Of a stretch of DNA of 59,824 nucleotides, positions 53,331 to 59,824 are shown one piece after another (the stretch's first letter is position 1; the number at the start of each line of letters is the position of its first letter). Both the position numbers and the translations under genes were made by a program. The notes beneath the pieces are model-generated. The model was not told where the DNA came from. It saw only the letters and a program-made list of their open reading frames with translations, and searched no databases. The DNA is from Actinomycetota bacterium (GTDB lineage: Bacteria > Actinomycetota > Acidimicrobiia > Acidimicrobiales > MedAcidi-G1), in contig JABHCN010000022.1 in NCBI GenBank assembly GCA_018673475.1, positions 1-59,824 on the forward strand, given 5' to 3'.

Positions 53331-54167
53331 TCATGCGACCACCCTCGCAGCATCCAGGGTCGCTCGCACATCGTGGGCCCTGACCATGTCGACGCCCTGT
53401 GCGTACGCCCACGTGGCCAGTGCCACCGATCCCTCGCGGCGGTCATCGGTCGCTGTGAGCCCAACCACACCGTCGCTGGCAGCGGTCAACTCTCCGAGGA
53501 ACCTCTTCCGGCTCACCCCGACGACTACCGGCCATCCTGTCTCAACCAGGTAACGCAGGTTGGCCAGAATCTCAAGGTTGTGTCCGGTCGTCTTGCCGAA
53601 GCCGATTCCCGGGTCGATCCATACCTCCTGGACCCCATCGGCCCGTGCCTTCTCGGCCCTGTCGACCAGATAGTCACGAACCTCTGTAACCACGTCGTCG
53701 TAGTGGGGATGTTCCTGCATTGTCCGCGGGTCACCCACCATGTGCATCGCCACCCACGCGACACCCAGATCTGCAGCAACGGAACCGAGGCCGGCGCTCA
53801 CATCGTTCACGATCGTGGCTCCGGCTGCCACAGCCGCCCTGGCGACCTCCTCGTGTCGGGTGTCAATCGAGACCCTCACCTCGTTGGCCAGGCCCTCCAC
53901 AACCGGAAGAACGCGCTTCAACTCCTCATCAGCGCCAACGGGGTCAGCCCCGGGACGTGTTGACTCGCCACCCACGTCGACAACGGTGGCGCCCTCGTCG
54001 ATGAGCCTTCTGCCGTGTTTCAGGGCAGCCGAGTGGTCCAGATAGAGGCCCCCGTCCGAGAAGGAATCGGGGGTCACGTTCAGTACTCCCATCACGGCAC
54101 CCACATCCTTGAATCTAACGGTGTGACAGGCAGCGCAAGGGGCCGACCAACGATGATTATGGACCAT
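53331..54167 (-). CDS. folP: Dihydropteroate synthase
   Basis: A 278-residue FolP. It joins p-aminobenzoate and dihydropterin pyrophosphate. Motifs in order are VMGVLNVTPDSFSDGG, DVGGESTRPGA, IVNDVSAGL, WIDPGIGFGKTTGHNLEIL and VVVGVSRKRFLGEL, then RAHDV at the C-terminus. The start at ATG 54167 leaves a 25-residue leader before the VMGVLN strand, somewhat long but usable. folE, often upstream, is not here. The phosphatase-like gene follows at 28 nt. Confidence 0.95.
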   Translation of the reverse strand: MVHNHRWSAPCAACHTVRFKDVGAVMGVLNVTPDSFSDGGLYLDHSAALKHGRRLIDEGATVVDVGGESTRPGADPVGADEELKRVLPVVEGLANEVRVSIDTRHEEVARAAVAAGATIVNDVSAGLGSVAADLGVAWVAMHMVGDPRTMQEHPHYDDVVTEVRDYLVDRAEKARADGVQEVWIDPGIGFGKTTGHNLEILANLRYLVETGWPVVVGVSRKRFLGELTAASDGVVGLTATDDRREGSVALATWAYAQGVDMVRAHDVRATLDAARVVA

Positions 54168-54203
54168 TCCCGATTATTTCTGATGATTCCCACCCGAAGG
54201 GGG

Positions 54204-54791
54204 TTACGAGGCCTCGGCCACCTCGACCCCTGAAGTCGACTCGACGACCCGTATGTCGGGAAGGTTCCGGTAGCGCTGGTCCACGTCGAGCCCGTATCCG
54301 ACCACGAACTCTCCGGGGATCCTGAAGCCCTCGTAGCGAAGGATCGCCTCATCGACGCTGTGGTCCTCACGAACCAGAAGTGCGCAGACCTCGAGGCTTG
54401 CCGGGTTTCTGGCCAACAGGTTGCGCCGCAGGTAGTTGAGCGTGAGCCCGCTGTCGACGATGTCCTCGACGAGGATGACATCGCGACCAGCCAGATCCAG
54501 GTCCAGGTCCTTGACTATGCGCACGACACCCGAAGAACGCGTCGAGTGCCCGTACGAGGAGACCGCCATGAAGTCGAACTCGACCGGCAGGTCGATAACC
54601 CTGGACAGGTCGCTCATGAACATGAAAGCGCCCTTGAGCACCCCCACCAGCAGGGGTGAGCGGCCCGCGTAGTCGACGGTGATCTCAGCCCCGAGTTGAG
54701 CGACGCGTTCAGCCAACTGCTCGGCACTGACGAGAATCTTCCCCGGGACCAACTCCGGTCCGGCATCACCTTCGAGCTGGTCGTGACCCAT
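54204..54791 (-). CDS. hpt: Hypoxanthine phosphoribosyltransferase
   Basis: A 195-residue type I PRTase that salvages hypoxanthine or guanine to nucleotides. The PRPP-binding motif is VILVEDIVDSGLTLNYLR; LLVGVLKGAFMFMSDL and the C-terminal GYGLDVDQRYRNLPDI match HPRT. The start is ATG 54791. It follows tilS by 11 nt, the usual tilS-hpt pairing. With PNP at 17439 it completes purine base recovery from nucleosides. Confidence 0.96.
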   Translation of the reverse strand: MGHDQLEGDAGPELVPGKILVSAEQLAERVAQLGAEITVDYAGRSPLLVGVLKGAFMFMSDLSRVIDLPVEFDFMAVSSYGHSTRSSGVVRIVKDLDLDLAGRDVILVEDIVDSGLTLNYLRRNLLARNPASLEVCALLVREDHSVDEAILRYEGFRIPGEFVVGYGLDVDQRYRNLPDIRVVESTSGVEVAEAS

Positions 54792-54802
54792 GGCGACCGA
54801 CC

Positions 54803-55678
54803 CTAGCCGGGCAGGTAGGTGAGTCGGCCAGCTGATCGCTCGACACGATGCCCGCCGACGACCTCTGCTGCCCGACGTGATCCACGGGCAACCTCGAGAA
54901 CCCTGTCGACCGACGCCAGGTCGGGTGGTCGACCACCCGAGCAGTCGGTCAACCACTTCCTGAGGGCCAGGCGGGCGAGGTCATCTGAGAGCCCGGACAG
55001 AACTGAGACATCAGTTGCGTCGATTCCGGCGACGAGGGTGACGAGGAGGCCGACAGCCTCACGGGCCCGGTCGGCGTGACGGGCCAGCAGGGGAACAGGG
55101 TCACGCCCCGAGACCTCGGCCATCAGGGGCACAATCTCATGCCTCACCCTGTTGCGGAAGAAGCGTGGGTCGTCGTTCATCGTGTCGTGAGCCGGGGTGA
55201 TGCCCGCAGAGGCACACACCGCGGTGGTCTCGGCCCGACGGATAGCCAACAGGGGTCGTCGGCCGGGATCCCCGATGCCAGCCGCACCCTGGATTCCCGC
55301 ACCGCGGAGGATGTTCATGATCACGGTCTCGGCCTGGTCGTCGGCGGTGTGGCCTGTGAGAACCCCTGCCGGCAGAACGGAGATGCGTGCCTCACGGGCA
55401 CGGGCCTCCAGGTTCGGACCGTGCTCCACGGGGGCCTCCAACCTCATGACCGCAGCACCGACCGAGACAGCTGTGCGGGCGACGAGTTCGCCCTCGGAGG
55501 CCGACACAGGCCGCAACCCGTGATCAACATGCCAGGCGGTGACGTCCAGGCCGGCCTCGACTGCAAGGACCATCAGGGCCATCGAGTCGGGCCCTCCGGA
55601 AACCGCGCAGTCGACCGCCGTACCGGGTGGGGCGAAGGTGCACCGGGCCAACAGGTCCGACAGGTCGATGCCGCTCAC
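54803..55678 (-). CDS. tilS: tRNA(Ile)-lysidine synthetase
   Basis: A 291-residue TilS of the short actinobacterial form. It converts C34 of tRNA-Ile(CAU) to lysidine using ATP. The PP-loop is CAVSGGPDSMALM, followed by AWHVDHGLRP and the substrate segment VLTGHTADDQAETVIMNILRG, then FFRNRVRHEIVPLM. The start is ATG 55678, overlapping the protease stop by 4 nt. Its length shows that it lacks the long C-terminal domains of the E. coli enzyme. Confidence 0.95.
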   Translation of the reverse strand: MSGIDLSDLLARCTFAPPGTAVDCAVSGGPDSMALMVLAVEAGLDVTAWHVDHGLRPVSASEGELVARTAVSVGAAVMRLEAPVEHGPNLEARAREARISVLPAGVLTGHTADDQAETVIMNILRGAGIQGAAGIGDPGRRPLLAIRRAETTAVCASAGITPAHDTMNDDPRFFRNRVRHEIVPLMAEVSGRDPVPLLARHADRAREAVGLLVTLVAGIDATDVSVLSGLSDDLARLALRKWLTDCSGGRPPDLASVDRVLEVARGSRRAAEVVGGHRVERSAGRLTYLPG

Positions 55679-56778
55679 TGTTCCAGCTGGTCGACCTCAC
55701 CCATACGGGCGATCCAGACCTCGGGTGAGTTGATCTCGGCCAGATCAGGAAGGTTCGCCGGAGCGTCCCAGACACGGTTCAACAGGTTGCTCCCACCGGC
55801 CTCCTCGACCTTCCCGATGAAAGCCTCGCCCTTGGCGTACTGAGCCAACTTGGCCTCCAGTCCCACAAGTTTCTGGAAGATCCTGGTGAAGCCCGAAGCC
55901 GACCGTCGCCGCTCCCGGAGGACCCTTCCGAACCGGTCGGCCCCCACGACGATTCCCTCGCCTGCCCGGTCCATGGTCACGTCGCCGTGCCCCTCCAGCA
56001 GACTCATCAGACCGGCAATGCCATCAAGGGCCACCTGTTGTTCAGGTGAGGCCACAGCAGTGAGAATGCCGCCGCCGGCATCAGACCCGTTACGGCGTCC
56101 CTCCACCAGTGACCTGAGGGACTCGACCAGATGGGTGGGCTCTACGTCGGAGTCCTCGAGGAGCGACCGCACCAGGCCCAGATAGTGCTCCCTCATCCAC
56201 GGCACCCCGGTGAACTGCGCCCTGTGGGTCACCTCGTGGAGAGCCAGCCACAACCTGAACTGGTGCGGGTCAAAGGCGTAGCGACGTTCAAGTGCAACCA
56301 GGTTGGGACCCACGTAGTAGACGAGGTCCTGATCCTCGGCGGCCTCATCCTCGAGCACCAGCAGGTCGTACTGCCCCAGAACACGTGTTGACATCCAGCC
56401 CAGGACAGCCCCCAACTCGACACCGGCCACTCGATGTGTCAGCGGAGCAAACGAGGTGGAGGAGCGTTCGGCCATCTTGTCCAACAGGGGCCGCAGCAGT
56501 CGCTGCAACGACGCCAGGTTGGCCCGGATCCAGTCATCCCTGTCGACGACCCGCGCCCGGGCCTCGCCGTGAAGGGCTCGCAGGCCGGTGGTCTCGGCAA
56601 CCAGCCCCTCGGCCCTCGCCGTGTGGACGTCGAACTCCTCGACGAGACCGTCGAGGTGGTGGGCTCCAGCGAATGGCGCCCTGGCGGCGATACGGGTCGC
56701 GACCTGTTCGGCCACATCCCAGTCGATGGCCGACGGTGGCCGGTCTGAGACGTCCGCGGACGGCACACCGGCCGCCAC
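55675..56778 (-). CDS. Zinc-dependent metalloprotease-like protein (DUF2342 type)
   Basis: A 367-residue protein with a zincin core: LWLALHEVTHRAQF (HExxH), followed by a second acidic region EGHGDVTMD, in the arrangement of the actinobacterial DUF2342 / F420-biosynthesis-associated family. The N-terminal half is helical (RVAGVELGAVLGWMSTRVLG is typical). The start is GTG 56778 with GAAGG upstream; the longer frame overlaps the small membrane gene. Its stop overlaps tilS by 4 nt. The substrate is unknown, and I would not claim an F420 role. Confidence 0.8.
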   Translation of the reverse strand: MAAGVPSADVSDRPPSAIDWDVAEQVATRIAARAPFAGAHHLDGLVEEFDVHTARAEGLVAETTGLRALHGEARARVVDRDDWIRANLASLQRLLRPLLDKMAERSSTSFAPLTHRVAGVELGAVLGWMSTRVLGQYDLLVLEDEAAEDQDLVYYVGPNLVALERRYAFDPHQFRLWLALHEVTHRAQFTGVPWMREHYLGLVRSLLEDSDVEPTHLVESLRSLVEGRRNGSDAGGGILTAVASPEQQVALDGIAGLMSLLEGHGDVTMDRAGEGIVVGADRFGRVLRERRRSASGFTRIFQKLVGLEAKLAQYAKGEAFIGKVEEAGGSNLLNRVWDAPANLPDLAEINSPEVWIARMGEVDQLEQ

Positions 56779-56788
56779 GGTCAGGCCT

Positions 56789-56923
56789 TCAGCGCTTCGG
56801 ATAGCGGGTGGCTGACACCTTCTGCAGGTAGCCGGCCAGGGTGGCGATGCAGAGCAGAATGCCACCACCCACGAGGGGCACTGCCAGCCAGTAGTGCCAG
56901 ATAACGCCAGCTAGAACGTTCAT
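56789..56923 (-). CDS. Small single-span membrane protein
   Basis: A 44-residue protein from ATG 56923. Residues 8-35 form one hydrophobic stretch (VIWHYWLAVPLVGGGILLC region), flanked by a basic tail KVSATRYPKR. AGGA lies about 9-10 nt upstream. It ends 11 nt before the zinc protease start on the same strand, so a shared transcript is likely. It was missed by frame length because longer versions run through the tRNA. Function unknown. Confidence 0.6.
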   Translation of the reverse strand: MNVLAGVIWHYWLAVPLVGGGILLCIATLAGYLQKVSATRYPKR

Positions 56924-57010
56924 GGTTCGCATCCTATGAGTTGGAACAGTCGGCGCGGACACGTGCCGACAAATCGGCTGCTGACTGGGCCGGCCCGGCA
57001 GACCACCACG

Positions 57011-57083
57011 AGCCCGCGCGGGGATTCGAACCCCGGACCTGCTCATTACGAGTGAGCCGCTCTTCCGACTGAGCTACACGGGC
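57011..57083 (-). tRNA. tRNA-Thr (anticodon CGT)
   Basis: On the minus strand a full cloverleaf: acceptor GCCCGTG/CGCGGGC with one U-G pair, D-arm GCTC/GAGC, anticodon stem GCTCA/TGAGC, loop CTCGTAA with anticodon CGT (57048-57050), and T-arm CGGGG-TTCGAAT-CCCCG. It reads ACG. No CCA is encoded. It is the second threonine tRNA in the window. Confidence 0.95.
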
Positions 57084-57086
57084 AGT

Positions 57087-57104
57087 TCCCACCGTGAGGT
57101 GGGA
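57087..57104. terminator. 7-bp hairpin between pcrA and tRNA-Thr
   Basis: TCCCACC and GGTGGGA flank a GTGA loop. It sits between the pcrA stop and the 5' end of the tRNA on the minus strand. Possible terminator or processing signal; no T-run follows. Confidence 0.35.
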
Positions 57105-57165
57105 TGCGATCGGCAAGCGTACTGGAGCCATCTGGTGCTTGAACCCACCGCACTGCGGTCGGGCA

Positions 57166-59499
57166 TCAGGGCCGAACGAGAGGCGCCCAGGCCAGCAGGA
57201 GGCGCTTCTCGCCCACCTTCGTGAACCGGACCACGGCCTCGGCCCGGTCGCCGGTGCCGCCCACCGATACGACGACGCCGTCACCCCACGCCGAATGGAC
57301 CACGTCGTCGCCTGCCTGGAGGCCGAGTTCATGGGCACCCGTCGACGACGATCCTGTTGACCTGGTCCCTGTCCCCCGGCCAAAGATCACGCCGCCGGGC
57401 TCGGCGCCGTCATTGTCTCCGTCGTCATCAGGCGTCCGGGTGGGGCCGAACCAGCTGCGATCCTCGGAGCCACCGGTGCGGCGCGAGCCTGTTCCCCAAC
57501 CCGTTGAGGTGCTGTGTGAGCCTGCGGCTCTTCCGGCGTCGACCTCCTTGACAAGGCCATCCGGTATCTCCTCGAGGAACCGGCTCGGCGGGTTGTACTG
57601 GGTCTGGCCGTGCAGCATCCGGCACCGGGCATGGCTGAGGTGAAGTCGCTGGCGGGCCCGGGTGATGCCCACGTAGGCGAGGCGCCTCTCCTCCTCAAGC
57701 TGGTCGGGGTCACCCAGGGACCGCATGTGTGGGAACACCCCGTCCTCCATGCCGATGATGAACACCACCGGATACTCGAGTCCCTTCGCTGCGTGCAGCG
57801 TCATGAGGACGACCTCGCCGTTGTCAGGCGTCCCCGAACCGGACTCGCCACCGTTCGGGTCGTCGGCCGGGTCCGGAATGTCGTCGGTATCGGCGACCAG
57901 CCCGACCTGTTCAAGGAAGTCGGCCACGTCGTCGAAGTCTCTCGCCACCCCAACCAGTTCAGCCAGGTTCTCGAGCCTTCCGTCAGCCTCAACCGAGTGC
58001 TCGGCCGTCAGCTCATCGAGGTACCCGGAACCCGCAAGTGCAGCCTCGAGAACCGCTGCCGGCCCGTCGTCGACATGGCCGACCAGCGTCTCATGCAGAT
58101 CCAGAAACGACCGGACACCCCCGACCGCCCGACCGGACACGCCGGCCTCGGAACAGCGGTAGAGCGCCTCGAGGAACCCGCAACCCGTCGCCTCGGCCAG
58201 AGCGTCGATGCGTCGTACCGAGGTGTCACCCACGCCCCTCTTGGGCACGTTCAGGACCCTCTTGGCCGCCACCTCGTCGGAGGGGTTGGCGGCCAACTTG
58301 AGGTAGGCCATGGCGTCACGAATCTCACGCCTCTCATAGAAGCGTGTACCACCGACGACCTTGTAGGGAACCCCACTGCGAACCAGCCGTTCCTCGATCG
58401 CCCTGCTCTGGGCGTTGGTCCGGTAGAAGACCGCCATGTCCGACCAGCGGAAACCACCGCCGGAACACAGTGACCTGATGCGTTCAACCACCCAGCGCGC
58501 CTCATCCTCCTCGTCGCCGGCCCTGTAGGCCACGATGGACTCACCGGGCCCGGTGTCGGTCCACAGTTCCTTGGGCGTGCGACCGGCGTTCCGCGTGATC
58601 ACGGCGTTGGCGGCATCCAGGATCGTCTGGGTGGACCGGTAGTTCTGGTCCAGCACGACCACTGTGGCATCGGGGAAGGCGGTCTCGAAGTCCAGGATGT
58701 TGCGGATGTCGGCTCCGCGGAACCTGTAGATGGACTGGTCGCTGTCACCCACCACACAGAGGTTCCGGTGCTCCTCGGCCAACAGCATCACCAGTTCGTT
58801 CTGGACCTGGTTGGTGTCCTGGTACTCGTCGACAAGGATGTGCTGGAACCGCCTACGGTGCTTTTCCAGGACATCGGGGTTGGAGCGCAGCAGGTGAACG
58901 GTGTTGGCCAACAGGTCATCGAAGTCCATGGCACCGGCTCGCTGCAATCGCTTCTGGTACTCGACGAACACCTCGGCGATCCTCTTCTCGAACGGGCCGG
59001 TGGCCCTCTCGGTGTAGGCCGACGAACCGACACCCTCGTTCTTTGAGGCCGAGATGGACGCATGGATCGCCCTGGCGGGGAACCGCTTGCTGTCGAGGTT
59101 CAGGTCGCGGATCACGTAGCCGGTCAGGCGGACAGCGTCGCCCTGGTCGTAGATGCTGAACCGGGAGGGGAAGCCGATGTGTTCGGCGTCGGAGCGCAGG
59201 ATGCGTACGCACGCCGAGTGGAACGTCGACACCCACATCCGGTGGGCAACGGGGCCCACCAGGGCCGCCACCCTCTCCTTCATCTCAGCGGCGGCCTTGT
59301 TGGTGAACGTGATGGCCAGGATCCCGAACGGCGAGACATCCCGCTCGGCGATCAGGTAGGCCACCCGTCTGGTGAGCACACGGGTCTTGCCCGACCCTGC
59401 ACCAGCCACCACGAGCAGAGGTCCCATGGGATGGGTCACGGCATCTAGTTGTGCCGGGTTGAGGCCCGTCTCGGGGGCATCTGGATCGGACGGGGCCAT
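57166..59499 (-). CDS. pcrA: ATP-dependent DNA helicase PcrA/UvrD
   Basis: A 777-residue superfamily-1A helicase. Walker A is VVAGAGSGKTRVLTRR, Walker B is ILVDEYQDTNQVQ, then QNYRSTQTILDAAN and the C-terminal VALMTLHAAKGLE-type motif (VVLMTLHAAKGLEYP) and YVGITRARQRLHLSH. The C-terminal Tudor-like segment GDDVVHSAWGDGVV is of the kind that contacts RNA polymerase. It acts in nucleotide excision repair and in clearing stalled forks. The start is ATG 59499; a longer frame adds a 15-residue extension. Confidence 0.96.
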   Translation of the reverse strand: MAPSDPDAPETGLNPAQLDAVTHPMGPLLVVAGAGSGKTRVLTRRVAYLIAERDVSPFGILAITFTNKAAAEMKERVAALVGPVAHRMWVSTFHSACVRILRSDAEHIGFPSRFSIYDQGDAVRLTGYVIRDLNLDSKRFPARAIHASISASKNEGVGSSAYTERATGPFEKRIAEVFVEYQKRLQRAGAMDFDDLLANTVHLLRSNPDVLEKHRRRFQHILVDEYQDTNQVQNELVMLLAEEHRNLCVVGDSDQSIYRFRGADIRNILDFETAFPDATVVVLDQNYRSTQTILDAANAVITRNAGRTPKELWTDTGPGESIVAYRAGDEEDEARWVVERIRSLCSGGGFRWSDMAVFYRTNAQSRAIEERLVRSGVPYKVVGGTRFYERREIRDAMAYLKLAANPSDEVAAKRVLNVPKRGVGDTSVRRIDALAEATGCGFLEALYRCSEAGVSGRAVGGVRSFLDLHETLVGHVDDGPAAVLEAALAGSGYLDELTAEHSVEADGRLENLAELVGVARDFDDVADFLEQVGLVADTDDIPDPADDPNGGESGSGTPDNGEVVLMTLHAAKGLEYPVVFIIGMEDGVFPHMRSLGDPDQLEEERRLAYVGITRARQRLHLSHARCRMLHGQTQYNPPSRFLEEIPDGLVKEVDAGRAAGSHSTSTGWGTGSRRTGGSEDRSWFGPTRTPDDDGDNDGAEPGGVIFGRGTGTRSTGSSSTGAHELGLQAGDDVVHSAWGDGVVVSVGGTGDRAEAVVRFTKVGEKRLLLAWAPLVRP

Positions 59500-59570
59500 C
59501 AGTTCCACCCTACCGCTGGGGTGTGGCCGGCTCCCTTGCTCCAACCACTCCTTGGGTAGTGTTGCCGGCC

Positions 59571-59824
59571 ATGACCAGACCCTTCCGCTTCAGCATCCAG
59601 GCGTCGGTTCCAAGGCCGGCTGCAGAATGGCGCGAGCTGGGCCGACGCGCCGAGGACCTCGGCTACTCGGCCCTGTCGGTATCCGACCACCTTGATACCG
59701 AGATGGCTCCACTGATCGCCCTGGCCGTCACCGCCGAGGCAACCCGCAACCTGCGCCTCACGACCCTCGTGTTGTCAAACGACTTCCGCCACCCGGCCTT
59801 TCTGGCAAAACAGGCTGCCACCCT
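59571..59824 (+). CDS. LLM-class (F420-type) oxidoreductase, N-terminal fragment
   Basis: The frame opens at ATG 59571 and is open to the right edge, giving 84 residues. It starts TRPFRFSIQASVPRPAAEW, followed by ELGRRAEDLGYSALSVSDH and LTTLVLSNDFRHPAFLAKQAA, the TIM-barrel start of a luciferase-like monooxygenase, in the style of the TIGR03621 F420-dependent group. The cofactor (F420 versus FMN) cannot be settled from this part. It diverges from pcrA with 71 nt between them. Confidence 0.85.
   Translation, partial: MTRPFRFSIQASVPRPAAEWRELGRRAEDLGYSALSVSDHLDTEMAPLIALAVTAEATRNLRLTTLVLSNDFRHPAFLAKQAAT

Noticed and set aside
56924-57046. Longer N-terminus of the small membrane protein (from 57046)
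   Set aside because: The upstream part of that frame is read through the tRNA-Thr gene, so ATG 56923 is the sensible start.

Overview
The window is a gene-dense, high-GC bacterial chromosome segment (about two thirds G+C by eye) with short intergenic gaps, many 1-14 nt gene overlaps and frequent GTG/TTG starts. The gene set points to an actinobacterium: coproporphyrin-type heme genes (hemE, hemY/cgoX, hemQ), ClpC, a CysO-like sulfur carrier, a DUF3263 plus LytR_C (VirR-like) pair, a PAC2 protein, a DUF2342-type zinc protease, an LLM/F420-type oxidoreductase, and a tilS-hpt-folP-folK-panC-nadC-coaX-lysS cluster. The style is compatible with Acidimicrobiia, but that class assignment is an inference. 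There is no sign of phage, IS elements, integrases or CRISPR. No gap between genes exceeds 300 nt; the longest, about 180-200 nt, lie at 2433-2613, 32788-32981, 36116-36317 and 46275-46465.

Layout. 1-2432: a truncated coiled-coil protein and a HelD/HelR-type RNA polymerase-recycling helicase, whose best start is a non-canonical ATT codon. 2614-8474: patatin-like lipase, hemE, hemY, lnt (catalytic Cys position is Ser) and an alpha/beta hydrolase. 8478-9697: methyltransferase and dtd. 9794-14071: an uncharacterised set of GT4 glycosyltransferase, methyltransferase and alpha/alpha-toroid protein, facing a second methyltransferase and GtrA. 14103-17045: a split B12-dependent acyl-CoA mutase with isobutyryl-CoA-mutase-like active-site residues, plus its G-protein chaperone MeaB. 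17131-24946: a (deoxy)nucleoside salvage block (purine nucleoside phosphorylase, phosphopentomutase-like enzyme, deoC, two ALDH-family proteins, deoA, cdd). 25016-31076: GNAT, PAC2, NUDIX, glnD, hemQ, fdhD. 31174-36115: groL with a CIRCE operator, cysO, glycerate kinase, VirR-like and DUF3263 proteins, class II aldolase.

36318-42048: tRNA-Thr(TGT), rlmB-ispF-ispD, a Crp-family regulator, a dienelactone-hydrolase-like protein, an AT-richer cupredoxin lipoprotein, radA. 42106-49706: a lipoprotein/LppM-like protein fused to a degenerate HAD domain, clpC, a polyprenyl diphosphate synthase, lysS, coaX. 49735-56923: cofactor and salvage genes nadC, panC, a DUF2520 protein, folK, a phosphatase-like protein where folB usually sits, folP, hpt, tilS, a zinc protease and a small membrane protein. 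57011-59824: tRNA-Thr(CGT), pcrA/uvrD and the start of an LLM-class oxidoreductase.

How the genes work together: HemE, HemY and HemQ supply three steps of the coproporphyrin-dependent heme route. PNP, phosphopentomutase, DeoC and the ALDHs would take nucleoside sugars to glyceraldehyde-3-phosphate and a C2 unit, with DeoA and Cdd feeding pyrimidine nucleosides in. PanC, CoaX, NadC, FolK and FolP are parts of the CoA, NAD and folate pathways. The features most worth follow-up are the ATT-start helicase, the Ser-substituted Lnt, the LppM-pseudoHAD fusion, the folB-position protein and the GT4/methyltransferase/toroid cassette.
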